Source of the DNA: an uncultured Sphingomonadaceae bacterium
Lineage (GTDB): Bacteria; Pseudomonadota; Alphaproteobacteria; Sphingomonadales; Sphingomonadaceae
DNA: 64,000 nucleotides
Assembly: GCA_937995515.1 (NCBI GenBank)
Contig: CALKJZ010000008.1
Coordinates: 62,001-126,000, forward strand
Reading direction: 5' to 3'
Every line of letters begins with the position of its first letter. The stretch's first letter is position 1. Shown here piece by piece: positions 46,298 to 54,948 of this stretch. A program made the position numbers and the translations under genes. The notes beneath the pieces are model-generated. The model worked only from the letters and a program-made list of their open reading frames with translations. It was not told the origin of the DNA and did not search any database.

Positions 46298-46907
46298 GCG
46301 GGGCGTCTGGTTCCTGGCGGGTCTGGCCCTGGCGGCGTGCGGCCCGGGTTCGCCTAGCGGCACGGCGGGAAGCGGGCAAGAACCGCCGGCCGATGCGGCA
46401 GCCGGCGCGCCGGGCGCGGTCAAGCCCGGGCTCGACCGGAGCCATGCCGGAACCGCCGCCCCCGACGTGCCGCTGGAAACCGGCCCCGACGGCGCCACCG
46501 AGACGCTCGCCGAGATCGTGCGGACACACGGCGGCCCGGTGCTCGTCAACCTCTGGGCGACATGGTGCCCGCCCTGCCTCAAGGAACTGCCGACGCTCGA
46601 CCGGCTGCAGGCCGAGACCGCGCCTTTGCTCCTCGTGGTCCCGATCAGCCAGGACATGGAGGGCTGGCGCGCCGTGGCCGAGGCGTTTGCGTCCGATCGC
46701 TACCCCCATCTGCGGACGCGGGTGGACAGCCAGATGGCCTTCGGCGCGGCCCTGGCCCTGCGCGGGCTGCCGGTCACCATCCTCTATGACGGGAACGCGC
46801 GCGAGGTGTGGCGCTACAATGGCGACAAGGACTGGGCAGGCGCCGACGCCCGCGCGCTCATCGCGGAGGCGCTTGCCCGGGAAGCCCCCCCGGCACGCCC
46901 GGGCTGA
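46296..46907 (+). CDS. TlpA-like thioredoxin-fold lipoprotein
   Basis: This 203-residue TlpA/ResA-type protein is anchored in the periplasm by a lipobox ([12 protein letters not shown]) and carries the thioredoxin-fold redox site [19 protein letters not shown]. Such proteins reduce apocytochromes c or copper-site cysteines, or act in oxidative folding. GGGGAGAGG lies upstream of the ATG at 46296, within the argH coding sequence. The divergent argH-tlpA arrangement recurs in sphingomonads. Its last 50 bases overlap the convergent NfeD gene. Confidence 0.88.
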   Translation: MRGVWFLAGLALAACGPGSPSGTAGSGQEPPADAAAGAPGAVKPGLDRSHAGTAAPDVPLETGPDGATETLAEIVRTHGGPVLVNLWATWCPPCLKELPTLDRLQAETAPLLLVVPISQDMEGWRAVAEAFASDRYPHLRTRVDSQMAFGAALALRGLPVTILYDGNAREVWRYNGDKDWAGADARALIAEALAREAPPARPG

Positions 46908-47388
46908 GCGCAGCAGCCCCTTCCGGCGCCGCATCGAGGGGGAGCACACGGAGCAGGCTTCCATCGACCGAGACGATGCGCACCTTCGCGCCTTCCGGCG
47001 CATCGGGCCCGCGCGCAGCCCAGCTCGAGTCGCCCAGCTGGACCCTTCCGGCACCATGGACGATGGCCTGGGTGACGGTCGCGGTCCGCCCGACCATCTG
47101 CTCGGCCCTCCGATTGAGGGTCGGGTTGGCCGTGCGGATGGGCGCACGGGCATAGCGGCGCGAGGCCAGCACCGACAGCACGGCAAAGAGGGCGAAGGCG
47201 GCCAGCTGCCACTCCCATGCAAGGCCGAGGAGCACCGTGACCAGCGCGGTCATCAGCGCGGCGGCGGCAAGCCACATCATCCACGCGCCCGGCAGCAGGA
47301 TCTCGGCCGCAGCCAGAACCGCAGCCGCCGAAAGCCAGCCCCACGGCGTGAGCGCACCGTCGAGCCAGGGCGGAAGCGGCAGGGGCAT
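46858..47388 (-). CDS. NfeD-family membrane protein
   Basis: This 176-residue short NfeD has three or four transmembrane helices (WLSAAAVLAAAEILLPGAWMMW; MTALVTVLLGLAWEWQL) and a C-terminal OB-fold (MVGRTATVTQAIVHGAGRVQ, WAARGPDAPEGAKVRIVSVD). It sits seven bases downstream of the SPFH gene on the same strand; NfeD and SPFH proteins form membrane microdomain complexes. Its last 18 residues are Pro/Gly-rich and overlap the end of tlpA. Confidence 0.86.
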   Translation of the reverse strand: MPLPLPPWLDGALTPWGWLSAAAVLAAAEILLPGAWMMWLAAAALMTALVTVLLGLAWEWQLAAFALFAVLSVLASRRYARAPIRTANPTLNRRAEQMVGRTATVTQAIVHGAGRVQLGDSSWAARGPDAPEGAKVRIVSVDGSLLRVLPLDAAPEGAAALSPGVPGGLPGQAPPR

Positions 47389-47395
47389 GTGCGGC

Positions 47396-48442
47396 TCAGC
47401 CCTGCACCCAGGGCGAGGCCACCGGGCCTGCCGGCACGCGCTCGCGGGCGGGCGCGACAGCCGGCCCGGGCGCTGCACCCACGGCTGCGCGCTCGGGGCC
47501 GGCGCCTTCGCTGCGGCCCTCTCCGCGAGGCTCGCCCGCGCCGCGCACCAGCTCGGCGATGCCGCCGATCGTGCCGGCGAGATTGGCGGCCTCGAGCGGC
47601 AGGAACAGCGTCTTGGCGTTGGGGCTCCTTGCGAACGCCTCGAGGCTCTCGACATAGCGCTGGGCGACAAAATAGTTGATCGCCTGCACATCGCCTTCGG
47701 CGATTGCCTTGGAGACCATGGCGGTGGCATTGGCCTCTGCCTCGGCCGCCCGCTCGCGCGCCTCGGCATCGCGAAATGCCGCCTCGCGCCGCCCCTCGGC
47801 CTCAAGGATCTGCGCCTGCTTCTCGCCTTCCGCACGCAGGATTGCGGCCGCGCGCAACCCCTCGGCCTCGAGCGTGACTGCCCTCTTTTCACGCTCGGCC
47901 TTCATCTGGCGGGCCATGGCATTGACAATATCGGCCGGCGGACGGATGTCGCGCACCTCGACGCGGGTCACCTTCACGCCCCAGGGCATGGTCGCCTCGT
48001 CCACCACGGCGAGCAGGCGGGCGTTGATCTCGTCGCGCTTGGAGAGGCTTTCGTCGAGATCCATCGAGCCCATCACCGTGCGCAGGTTGGTCTGCGCGAG
48101 ATTGGTGATTGCAAGCAGAAGGTTCGAGACCTCGTAGGCGGCCTTGGCGGCGTCGAGCACCTGGAAGAAGACCACGCCGTCGACGGCGACGATGGCATTG
48201 TCGCGGGTGATGACCTCCTGGGTCGGAATGTCGAGCACCTGCTCCATCATGTTCACCCGGTGGCCGACCCGGTCGATGAACGGCATGATGAGCGAGAAGC
48301 CGGGGCGCAGCGTCTGGGTGTAGCGGCCCAGCCGCTCGAGGGTATATTCATACCCCTGCTTCACCACCACCACCGAGGCCCAGACCGCGATCACCGCCAG
48401 CGCCACCAGCAGGATTGCAAAGATGGTACCGCCAACCGCCAT
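47396..48442 (-). CDS. SPFH/stomatin-like membrane protease regulator
   Basis: This 348-residue QmcA/stomatin-type protein has one N-terminal membrane helix, then the SPFH domain (VKQGYEYTLERLGRYTQTL, GFSLIMPFIDRVGHRVNMME, VDGVVFFQV) and a long Ala/Glu-rich coiled coil (MKAEREKRAVTLEAEGLRAA). Relatives oligomerise into cages that enclose or regulate membrane proteases such as FtsH. The C-terminal ~50 residues are Ala/Pro-rich and not conserved. With NfeD it forms a typical pair. Confidence 0.93.
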   Translation of the reverse strand: MAVGGTIFAILLVALAVIAVWASVVVVKQGYEYTLERLGRYTQTLRPGFSLIMPFIDRVGHRVNMMEQVLDIPTQEVITRDNAIVAVDGVVFFQVLDAAKAAYEVSNLLLAITNLAQTNLRTVMGSMDLDESLSKRDEINARLLAVVDEATMPWGVKVTRVEVRDIRPPADIVNAMARQMKAEREKRAVTLEAEGLRAAAILRAEGEKQAQILEAEGRREAAFRDAEARERAAEAEANATAMVSKAIAEGDVQAINYFVAQRYVESLEAFARSPNAKTLFLPLEAANLAGTIGGIAELVRGAGEPRGEGRSEGAGPERAAVGAAPGPAVAPARERVPAGPVASPWVQG

Positions 48443-48515
48443 GACCTTGCCCTCTTGTTCCCAAGAGCCCTCGAGATAGGAAGCCTCGGACCAGACACAA
48501 TCGGGGGATGACCGA

Positions 48516-49388
48516 ATGTCCGAGATCCGGCCGCGCCGCTCCGTGCTCTATCTTCCCGGCTCGAATGCCCGCGCGATCGAAAAGGCGCGCGGGCTCGATG
48601 CCGACGTGGTGATCCTCGACCTCGAGGATGCCGTGGCCCCCGAGGCCAAGGAGGCCGCGCGCGCCGCCGTCGTGTCGGCCGTGGCCGCCGGCGGCTGGGG
48701 CCGCCGCGAGCTTGCCATCCGCGTCAACGGGCTCGGCACGCCGTGGGCGGAGGCCGATTTCGCAGCCGTTGCGGCCTCGGCCGCCGATGTGCTGGTCGTG
48801 CCCAAGATCGACAGCGCCACCGACGCGGCGCGCGCGGTCGCGCTCTCGGGCGGCAAGCCCGTCTGGCCGCTCATTGAAACCCCGCGCGCCGTGCTCGACG
48901 CCGCAGCCATTGCCGCAACGCCCGGCATCTGCGGGCTTGTCGCCGGCTTTGCCGATCTTGCCAAGGACCTGCGCTGCCGGCCCGGCGCCGAACGCTTCGA
49001 GCTCTTCCACGCGATGGGCACGATCGTGACCGCCGCGCGCGCAGCCCGGATCCTCGCCTTCGACGGCGTCTTTGTCGACATCTCGGACACGGACGGCCTT
49101 GCCCGTGAGGCCGCGCAGGCGCGCGCCTTCGGCTTCGACGGCAAGACCTGCATCCACCCCTCGCAGCTTGCGCCCGTCAACCGCGCCTTCTCGCCCACGC
49201 CTGAGGATGTGGCGCATGCACGAGGTCTGATTGCCGCCCACGAGGAGGCTGGCCGGCTCGGCAAGGCCGTGGCCACCTTCCGCGGCAAGCTGATCGAGGT
49301 GCTGCACGTGGCCGAGGCAAGGCACACGCTGGCGCTGGCCGAGCTTCTGGCCGATGCCACTGCCGTCGCCGAGGCGGTGGCCGACTGA
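48516..49388 (+). CDS. HpcH/HpaI-family CoA-ester lyase (CitE-like, malyl-/citramalyl-CoA lyase type)
   Basis: This 290-residue TIM-barrel lyase resembles CitE and Mcl enzymes: RSVLYLPGSNARAIEKARGL, VVILDLEDAVAPEAK with metal-binding acids, WPLIETPRAVLDA, and GKTCIHPSQLAPVN. Such enzymes cleave malyl-, methylmalyl- or citramalyl-CoA. Citrate-lyase alpha and gamma genes are absent, so a free-standing CoA-ester lyase is more likely than citrate lyase beta. Two G-rich stretches precede the ATG. It is divergent from the SPFH gene and converges with rpoH. Confidence 0.86.
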   Translation: MSEIRPRRSVLYLPGSNARAIEKARGLDADVVILDLEDAVAPEAKEAARAAVVSAVAAGGWGRRELAIRVNGLGTPWAEADFAAVAASAADVLVVPKIDSATDAARAVALSGGKPVWPLIETPRAVLDAAAIAATPGICGLVAGFADLAKDLRCRPGAERFELFHAMGTIVTAARAARILAFDGVFVDISDTDGLAREAAQARAFGFDGKTCIHPSQLAPVNRAFSPTPEDVAHARGLIAAHEEAGRLGKAVATFRGKLIEVLHVAEARHTLALAELLADATAVAEAVAD

Positions 49389-49403
49389 CCGCCGGCTGCC
49401 CGC

Positions 49404-50300
49404 TCAGGCGTCGATCAGCCGCCGCTCGGTCGAGAGGCGCAGCATCTCCTTCTGCAGCTTCTCGAAGGCACGCACCTCGATCTGCCGCACCCGCTCGCGG
49501 CTGATCCCATATTCCTGCGACAGTTCCTCGAGCGTCTGCGGCTCCTCGACCAGCCGCCGCTGGGTGAGGATGTGCCGCTCGCGGTCGTTCAGGCTGAGCA
49601 GCGCCTCGCGCAGCAGCTGGTGGCGCATGTCCGCCTCCTGCGCGTCGGCAACCCGCTCGTCCTGGGTCGGGGTCTCGTCGACGAGCCAGTCCTGCCACTC
49701 GCCCTCGCCTTCCTCGCGCAGCGGCGCGTTGAGGCTGGTATCGCCGCCGCGCATCATCCGGCGGTTCATCGCTGTGACCTCGTCCTCGGTCACGCCGAGG
49801 TCGGAGGCGATCGACTTCACGTCATCCGGATGCAAGTCGCTGTCGTCCAGCGCATTGAGCCTGCCCTTCAGCCGCCGCAGGTTGAAGAACAGCTTCTTCT
49901 GCGCGGCCGTGGTGCCGATCTTCACCAGCGACCAGGAGCGCAGGATATATTCCTGGATCGAGGCCTTGATCCACCACATGGCATAGGTCGCAAGCCGGAA
50001 GCCGCGATCGGGCTCGAACTTCTTCACGCCCTGCATCAGGCCGATGTTGCCCTCGGAGATCAGCTCCGAGACCGGCAGGCCATAGCCGCGATAGCCCATC
50101 GCGATCTTGGCCACGAGCCGCAGGTGCGACGTGACGAGCCGGGTCGCTGCCTCCGGATCCTGATGCTCCTGCCACCGCTTGGCCAGCATATATTCCTCTT
50201 CCGGCGACAGCATCGGGAACTTGCGGATTTCCGCAAGGTAGCGGCTGAGCGAGGCCTCGGGGCCCAGCGCCGGAAGGGTCGCCGGAAGGTTCGTCGTCAT
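49404..50300 (-). CDS. rpoH: RNA polymerase heat-shock sigma factor RpoH
   Basis: This 298-residue sigma-32 directs heat-shock transcription. It has region 2 with LVTSHLRLVAKIAMGYRGYG, DRGFRLATYAMWWIKASIQE, and the RpoH box TAAQKKLFFNLRRLKGR that marks it as sigma-32 rather than RpoD. Region 4 is LNDRERHILTQRRL plus LEELSQEYGISRERVRQIE. A strong AGGAGG lies five bases before the ATG at 50300. It follows rluD by 27 bases, the usual order in alphaproteobacteria. I see no extensive 5' structure overlapping the start. Confidence 0.96.
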   Translation of the reverse strand: MTTNLPATLPALGPEASLSRYLAEIRKFPMLSPEEEYMLAKRWQEHQDPEAATRLVTSHLRLVAKIAMGYRGYGLPVSELISEGNIGLMQGVKKFEPDRGFRLATYAMWWIKASIQEYILRSWSLVKIGTTAAQKKLFFNLRRLKGRLNALDDSDLHPDDVKSIASDLGVTEDEVTAMNRRMMRGGDTSLNAPLREEGEGEWQDWLVDETPTQDERVADAQEADMRHQLLREALLSLNDRERHILTQRRLVEEPQTLEELSQEYGISRERVRQIEVRAFEKLQKEMLRLSTERRLIDA

Positions 50301-50327
50301 ATGTCCTCCTGTGTCGTGGCGAGCCTG

Positions 50328-51281
50328 TCAGACAGAAAGAAGACTGACCAACTCCTGAATATCGCGGGGCACCGGGCTTTCGAAGCGCATCGTCTGCCCG
50401 GTGAGGGGGTGGCAAAAGCCGAGCGTGCGGGCGTGCAGCGCCTGCCGGCAGAGGCCCGCGCGCGCGCCGATTTCCCGCGCGATTCGAGAGCCGTAGACAG
50501 GATCGCCCACAAGGCTGTGGCCGATGGCGGCCATGTGGACCCGCACCTGGTGGGTGCGCCCGGTTTCCAGCTTGCATACGACCGATGCGGCATCTTGCAG
50601 CAGCTGGGCCACCCGCCAGTGGGTGATGGCGACCTTCCCCGCCGGCGGCTCGACCACGGCGACCTTCTTGCGGTCGCGCGGGGATCGCGCGAGCCGCGTC
50701 TCGATTCGGCCCGAGGGATGGGCCGGCCGGCCGCAGACGACGGCCTGATATTCCCGCTCCACCCGGTGGGCGGCAAACTGCCGGGCAAGGCCGACATGCG
50801 CCCGGTCGGTCTTGGCGACGACGAGAAGGCCGGAGGTGTCCTTGTCGATGCGGTGCACGATCCCCGGCCGCGCCACCCCACCGATTCCCGAGAGCTGCCC
50901 CGCACAATGATGGAGCAGCGCGTTCACCAGCGTGCCCGCCGGATTGCCGGCAGCCGGGTGCACGACGAGGCCGGCCGGCTTGTCGACCACCAGCAGATGC
51001 GCGTCCTCATGGACGATGGCAAGCGCCATCGCCTCTGGCTGGGCTGCGGCCGCAGCCGGCCTCGGAAGGGCGACCCGCAGCCGCTCGCCGCCGGCCACCC
51101 TGCGCGCCGGGTCGCGCAGCGGGCCATCGCTGCCCTCGACTCCGCCGGCCGAGATCAGCGCCTTGAGGCGCATGCGCGAATGCGCCGGCAGCGCATCGGC
51201 AAGCGCGCGGTCCAGCCGCTGGCCGGCCTGGTCCTTCCCGAGCGTGACCTCGACGATTTCGGCTGGCAGAACGGTCTCCAT
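50328..51281 (-). CDS. rluD: 23S rRNA pseudouridine synthase RluD
   Basis: RluD makes pseudouridines 1911, 1915 and 1917 in helix 69 of 23S rRNA. The product has an S4 domain (AGQRLDRALADALPAHSRMR), VVDKPAGLVVHPAAGN, the catalytic Asp in GIVHRIDKDTSGLLVVAKTD, and ETGRTHQVRVHMAAIGHSLVGD. I chose the ATG at 51281 (317 residues), which matches homologue starts; an ATG at 51338 would add 19 residues and overlap the JAMM start in CATG. rpoH follows. Confidence 0.93.
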   Translation of the reverse strand: METVLPAEIVEVTLGKDQAGQRLDRALADALPAHSRMRLKALISAGGVEGSDGPLRDPARRVAGGERLRVALPRPAAAAAQPEAMALAIVHEDAHLLVVDKPAGLVVHPAAGNPAGTLVNALLHHCAGQLSGIGGVARPGIVHRIDKDTSGLLVVAKTDRAHVGLARQFAAHRVEREYQAVVCGRPAHPSGRIETRLARSPRDRKKVAVVEPPAGKVAITHWRVAQLLQDAASVVCKLETGRTHQVRVHMAAIGHSLVGDPVYGSRIAREIGARAGLCRQALHARTLGFCHPLTGQTMRFESPVPRDIQELVSLLSV

Positions 51282-51336
51282 CTGGCGCAGGCATGTGCGG
51301 GTGAGGGCATCGATATCAAGAGCGGCGGCAGGCGCC

Positions 51337-51750
51337 ATGGCCACGGCGGCCCGGGCAGATCCTGGCCGCGAGGCCTGCGGCCTGCTGCTCGGCCGGAGGA
51401 GGCGCGGCCAGTGGTGCGTGGCAGCCGCCACGGTCGCGCGCAATGTCGCGCCCGCTCCGGCGAGGCGGTTCGAGATCGACCCGGCCCACCTGCTCGCAGC
51501 GCAGCGGGCCGCGCGCGAGCCCGGCGCGCCGCTCATCCTCGGGGTGTGGCACAGCCACCCGGTGGGGCCCGCGCGCCCCAGCCCGCTCGACCGGGCCGGG
51601 ATCACCGAGCCGGACTGGCTGTGGCTGATCCTCGCGCGTGGCGGCACCGAGATCGCGGGCTGGTGCCCGTCTGCGCACGCGCCGGGCGGATTTGCGCGCG
51701 TGGCGCTCGCGCTGCCGGCGCGAATCGACTTGGCGGCCGCGCCCTGCTAG
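51337..51750 (+). CDS. JAMM/MPN+ metalloprotease (M67 family)
   Basis: This 137-residue single-domain JAMM protein has the full zinc signature: Glu12 in EACGLLLG, then His72-X-His74-X7-Ser82-X2-Asp85 in GVWHSHPVGPARPSPLD. Bacterial JAMMs usually cleave ubiquitin-like sulfur carriers (ThiS/MoaD type) from C-terminal fusions or process them, often next to their substrate gene or an E1-like gene. None lies adjacent here, so the partner is elsewhere or different. It begins a plus-strand run and is nine bases from the cold-shock gene. Confidence 0.88.
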   Translation: MATAARADPGREACGLLLGRRRRGQWCVAAATVARNVAPAPARRFEIDPAHLLAAQRAAREPGAPLILGVWHSHPVGPARPSPLDRAGITEPDWLWLILARGGTEIAGWCPSAHAPGGFARVALALPARIDLAAAPC

Positions 51751-51759
51751 CCGCAGGGC

Positions 51760-51990
51760 ATGGCGCACGGCGAAGTGCTGTGGTTCGACCCGGCGCGCGG
51801 CTTCGGGTTCATCCGGCCGGAAATGGGGCCGAGGGACGTGTTCGTGCATGTGTCGGCCTTCGAGGGCGAAGCCGCGGCCGCTCTCCGGCGCGGCGCGCGC
51901 GTCGAGTTCGAGCTGGTGCAGGCCGGAGACGGCCGGCTGTTGGCCCACCGCGTCGTGCTCGCACCGCGCAAGAGGCATCCGGGCCGCTGA
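51760..51990 (+). CDS. Cold-shock domain protein
   Basis: This 76-residue CspA-like protein has RNP1 (RGFGFIRPE, usually KGFGFI) and RNP2 (DVFVHVSAFEG), so it should bind single-stranded RNA or DNA. The start MAHGEVLWFDPARGFGF is family-typical. It is not preceded by a long cold-shock 5' leader, so it is more likely a constitutive chaperone than a classical CspA. Its stop shares a base with the next ATG (TGATG). Confidence 0.9.
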   Translation: MAHGEVLWFDPARGFGFIRPEMGPRDVFVHVSAFEGEAAAALRRGARVEFELVQAGDGRLLAHRVVLAPRKRHPGR

Positions 51991-52562
51991 TGGACGGGCA
52001 GGCGCTCCATGTCGCCGGCCTCCTCGTCCGGCGGCTTGCCCATGACCTCGCAGGGCCGGTGGCGGCGGTCTCCACCCTGGCCGGCATGGGCGAGCGCGAT
52101 CCGCTGCTCGACGGGGCCGCCGCCGAGCTCACGCGGCGGCTCGAGCTTGCCCGCAGCATCTTCGCCGGCCTTCCCGACGCGCCGGTCGATTCCGCCCACG
52201 CCTCCGCACGGCTCGCCGAAGCCGCAGGGCCTGGCGCGCATGTCGAGGCCCGGCTTGCAGCCGATGCGCCGCCGGCGCGGGTGCGTGCCGCGCTCGCTTT
52301 GGCCCTCGACCTTCTGCCCCTGCTCGCCGAAGGTGGCAGGCTCTGCCTCGATGTTGCCGCAACGGGCGCACTCGAGGTCGAAGCCGGGCCGCTGCGCGCA
52401 CCCCTGCCTTCGGGCTGGCGCGAGACCGTCCTTGCCGGGGCCCGTGGCGCCCGGCCGCTCGAGCCCGGCCTCGTGCCGACCGCCGTGGCGGCCATGCTTG
52501 CCGGGCCCTTCTCGGTGTCGGACGAACGGGGCGGCATCCACATCACCGCTCCTTCCGCCTGA
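51990..52562 (+). CDS. Histidine phosphotransferase, ChpT-like
   Basis: This 190-residue protein resembles ChpT, which relays phosphate from CckA to CtrA and CpdR in alphaproteobacteria. The key motif is LLVRRLAHDLAGPVAAV with His18, matching the phosphorylated His in the helical hairpin of ChpT; the rest looks like the degenerate ATPase-like domain (PPARVRAALALALDLLPLLA). The family diverges a lot, so the call rests mainly on that helix and on length. It follows the cold-shock gene directly. Confidence 0.68.
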   Translation: MDGQALHVAGLLVRRLAHDLAGPVAAVSTLAGMGERDPLLDGAAAELTRRLELARSIFAGLPDAPVDSAHASARLAEAAGPGAHVEARLAADAPPARVRAALALALDLLPLLAEGGRLCLDVAATGALEVEAGPLRAPLPSGWRETVLAGARGARPLEPGLVPTAVAAMLAGPFSVSDERGGIHITAPSA

Positions 52563-52571
52563 GGCGCGGCG

Positions 52572-53324
52572 ATGGCGGTCTGGGGCCTGATCGTGGGCGG
52601 GGCAGCCGGCCTGCTGCTCGGCGGGCCGCTCGGCGCGCTGGCGGGCGCCGTCCTCGGCGGGGCTCTCCACACGATCCGGCAGAAGGCCGGACCTTCCGCG
52701 TCGGACCGGCAGCAGGTCGCCTTCACCATCGCGGCGATCGCCCTTGCCGCCAAGATGGCAGCAGCCGATGGCCATGCCTCGGCCCGGGAGTTCGCGCTGT
52801 TCCAGCGGCTGTTCCACGTGCCCGATGCCGAGCGCGCCAATGCCGAGCGCTTCTACCGGCTGGCCCAGGGCTCGCCGGCCGGGTTCGAAAGCTATGCCCG
52901 GCAGGCGGCCGACCTGCTCGGCAGGGGCTCGCCGGTGCTCGAGGATCTGCTCGAGGCGCTGCTGCGCATCGCCACGATCGACGGCGTGGTCGAATCCGAG
53001 CTTGCGTTTCTTGAAAAGGTGGCGGCGATCTTCGGGTTCTCGGGCGCACAATGGGCGCACATCCGCGCGCGGCACATCGCGCCGGACGAGACCAGCCCCT
53101 GGGCCGTGCTCGGCGTGGAGCCGGGCGCAGCCCCCGAGGAGATCCGCGCCGCGTGGCGCAGCCTGGTAAAGCGCTACCACCCGGACAGGCACATGGCCGA
53201 AGGCGTGCCGCCCGAGTTCATCCGCGTGGCCGAGGAGCGCATGGCTGCGATCAACGCCGCCTATGAAGCCATCACCCGCGGCCGCGAGCGGGCGCGCGCG
53301 GCACAGCCGGGTGGCAGCGGGTGA
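52572..53324 (+). CDS. DjlA-like co-chaperone with TerB and J domains
   Basis: This 250-residue protein has an N-terminal Gly-rich membrane helix (WGLIVGGAAGLLLGGPLGAL), a TerB-like helical domain (about 45-165), and a C-terminal J domain (about 175-240) with the HPD at 203-205 in KRYHPDRHMAEG. DjlA is a membrane-anchored DnaK partner involved in envelope stress. It overlaps the GTG of the next gene by four bases. Confidence 0.9.
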   Translation: MAVWGLIVGGAAGLLLGGPLGALAGAVLGGALHTIRQKAGPSASDRQQVAFTIAAIALAAKMAAADGHASAREFALFQRLFHVPDAERANAERFYRLAQGSPAGFESYARQAADLLGRGSPVLEDLLEALLRIATIDGVVESELAFLEKVAAIFGFSGAQWAHIRARHIAPDETSPWAVLGVEPGAAPEEIRAAWRSLVKRYHPDRHMAEGVPPEFIRVAEERMAAINAAYEAITRGRERARAAQPGGSG

Positions 53325-54223
53325 AGCCGCTCCACCTCGCCTTCCTCCTTCTCATCAACCTCGTCTGGGCGCTCAACATGGTGGCCATGAAGGAGGCGGT
53401 CACGCTGGTGCCGCCGGTGCTGGCGACGGCGCTGCGCTTTGCAATCGTGCTGGCGGCCTGCGCGATGGCGCTCCGGCTGGTGCCCGGACGGATGCGGCTG
53501 GTGCTTGCCACCGCGGCCGTCACAGGCGCGCTCCAGTTCGGCCTCATCTCGGCTTCCTACCATGTGGCAACCAACCTCTCTGCGCTTGCCATCGCAGCCC
53601 AGGCCGGCGTGCCGCTCTCGCTGCTGTTGGCCGTGCTGGTCGATGGCGAGCGGATCGCGTGGCGGCGGACGCTCGGCATCCTCCTTGCCATGGGCGGGGT
53701 CGGGCTCATCGCCTTCGACCCGCGGATCGCAAACGAGCGGCTGGCGGTCCTCCTCGTCGTGGGGGCCTCTGCCTGCTGGGCGGTGGGCAACCTGCTGTTC
53801 AAGCGGCTTGCGGGCGTGCCGATTGCAACCCTGTTCGCATGGCAGGGCCTCGTCAGCCTGCCCCTCCTGGTCCTCGCCTCGGCCCTGTTCGAGCCCGGCG
53901 CCATCGCGCGCCTGCCGGCGATGCCGGTCGCAGGGCTTCTCTGGATTGCCTATACGGCCATCGCTGCAAGCCTTGTCGGGCATGCGGGCATGAGCTGGTT
54001 GCTGCAGCGCTACCCGGTTTCCACCATTACGCCGCTGACCCTTGCCACGCCGCTCCTTTCGGTTGCGGTTGTCACCCTTGTCTACGGCACGCCGATCACG
54101 CCGGGGATGGTGGCGGGCGGCTTGATGACGCTTTTAGGGGTTGCCATCATCGCGCTGCGCTCGGCGAGGTCGATGCCGGCCCCGCTGCCCGCGCGCCCCG
54201 AAGGAGACAGGCAGGCCCCATGA
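53321..54223 (+). CDS. EamA/DMT-family transporter
   Basis: This 300-residue protein has ten transmembrane helices made of two EamA repeats (each five), beginning KPLHLAFLLLINLVWALNMV and continuing with LRFAIVLAACAMALRL. Family members export amino acids or metabolites; the substrate is not given by sequence. The GTG at 53321 overlaps the djlA stop, and its own TGA overlaps the amidase ATG, so three adjacent genes are translation-coupled. Confidence 0.88.
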   Translation: MKPLHLAFLLLINLVWALNMVAMKEAVTLVPPVLATALRFAIVLAACAMALRLVPGRMRLVLATAAVTGALQFGLISASYHVATNLSALAIAAQAGVPLSLLLAVLVDGERIAWRRTLGILLAMGGVGLIAFDPRIANERLAVLLVVGASACWAVGNLLFKRLAGVPIATLFAWQGLVSLPLLVLASALFEPGAIARLPAMPVAGLLWIAYTAIAASLVGHAGMSWLLQRYPVSTITPLTLATPLLSVAVVTLVYGTPITPGMVAGGLMTLLGVAIIALRSARSMPAPLPARPEGDRQAP

Positions 54224-54948
54224 ACTCACCGCATGCCAGCCGCTGGCTGCCCTCGCCCTGCTACGACGCGCGCGACGAGCCGATCCGCTTTCTCATCCTC
54301 CACTATACCGGCATGGCCGACGAGGAGGAGGCGCTCGCGCGGCTGACCTCTGCCGACAGCCGCGTGTCGGCCCACTATTTCGTGCGCGAGGATGGCGAGA
54401 TCATCCAGACCGTGGAGGAAGGCGACCGGGCGTGGCACGCCGGGCGCTCGCGCTGGCAGACGATGCAGGAGCTCAATGGCTCGTCGATCGGAATCGAGAT
54501 CCACAATCCGGGCCACGCGTTCGGCTACCGGCCCTTCCCGGCCGCGCAGATGGAGGCCGTGGTGCGGCTGGTCGACTGCATCGTGCGCCGTCACGGCATC
54601 GACAGGGCCGATGTGCTTGGCCACTCTGACATAGCGCCGGCGCGCAAGGAGGATCCGGGGGAGCTCTTCGACTGGGGGCTGCTCGCCCGCCACGGTCTGG
54701 CGCTCGGCCCGCCGGCGCGGCTGCTGGCAGACCCGGGCTGGCCCGATGGCGCCTTCGGTCTCGCGCTGGAGCGGTTCGGCTACGACATCAGCGATCTTTC
54801 GGCCGCAACCCGCGCCTTCCAGCGGCGCTTCCGCCAGAACCGGGTGGATGGCCTCGTCGACGGCGAAACGCGCGCGCTTTTGTTCACCCTGCAGGTGGAG
54901 GAGGAGGCCCGGCTGCAGCGGGCCGGAAGCTCGCTCAGTCGCCCGTGA
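54220..54948 (+). CDS. N-acetylmuramoyl-L-alanine amidase with peptidoglycan-binding domain
   Basis: This 242-residue Amidase_2 enzyme cuts between N-acetylmuramic acid and L-alanine. Zinc ligands appear as His28 (LILHYTGM), His135 (VLGHSDIAP) and Asp145 (RKEDPG), with Glu93 in IGIEIHNPG as catalytic candidate. The last ~65 residues form a PG_binding_1 helix bundle (LERFGYDISDLSAATRAFQR, VDGLVDGETRALL), the layout of AmiD and long AmpD homologues. It lacks a signal peptide, which favours a cytoplasmic role in muropeptide recycling. Its end overlaps the next gene by 14 bases. Confidence 0.9.
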   Translation: MNSPHASRWLPSPCYDARDEPIRFLILHYTGMADEEEALARLTSADSRVSAHYFVREDGEIIQTVEEGDRAWHAGRSRWQTMQELNGSSIGIEIHNPGHAFGYRPFPAAQMEAVVRLVDCIVRRHGIDRADVLGHSDIAPARKEDPGELFDWGLLARHGLALGPPARLLADPGWPDGAFGLALERFGYDISDLSAATRAFQRRFRQNRVDGLVDGETRALLFTLQVEEEARLQRAGSSLSRP

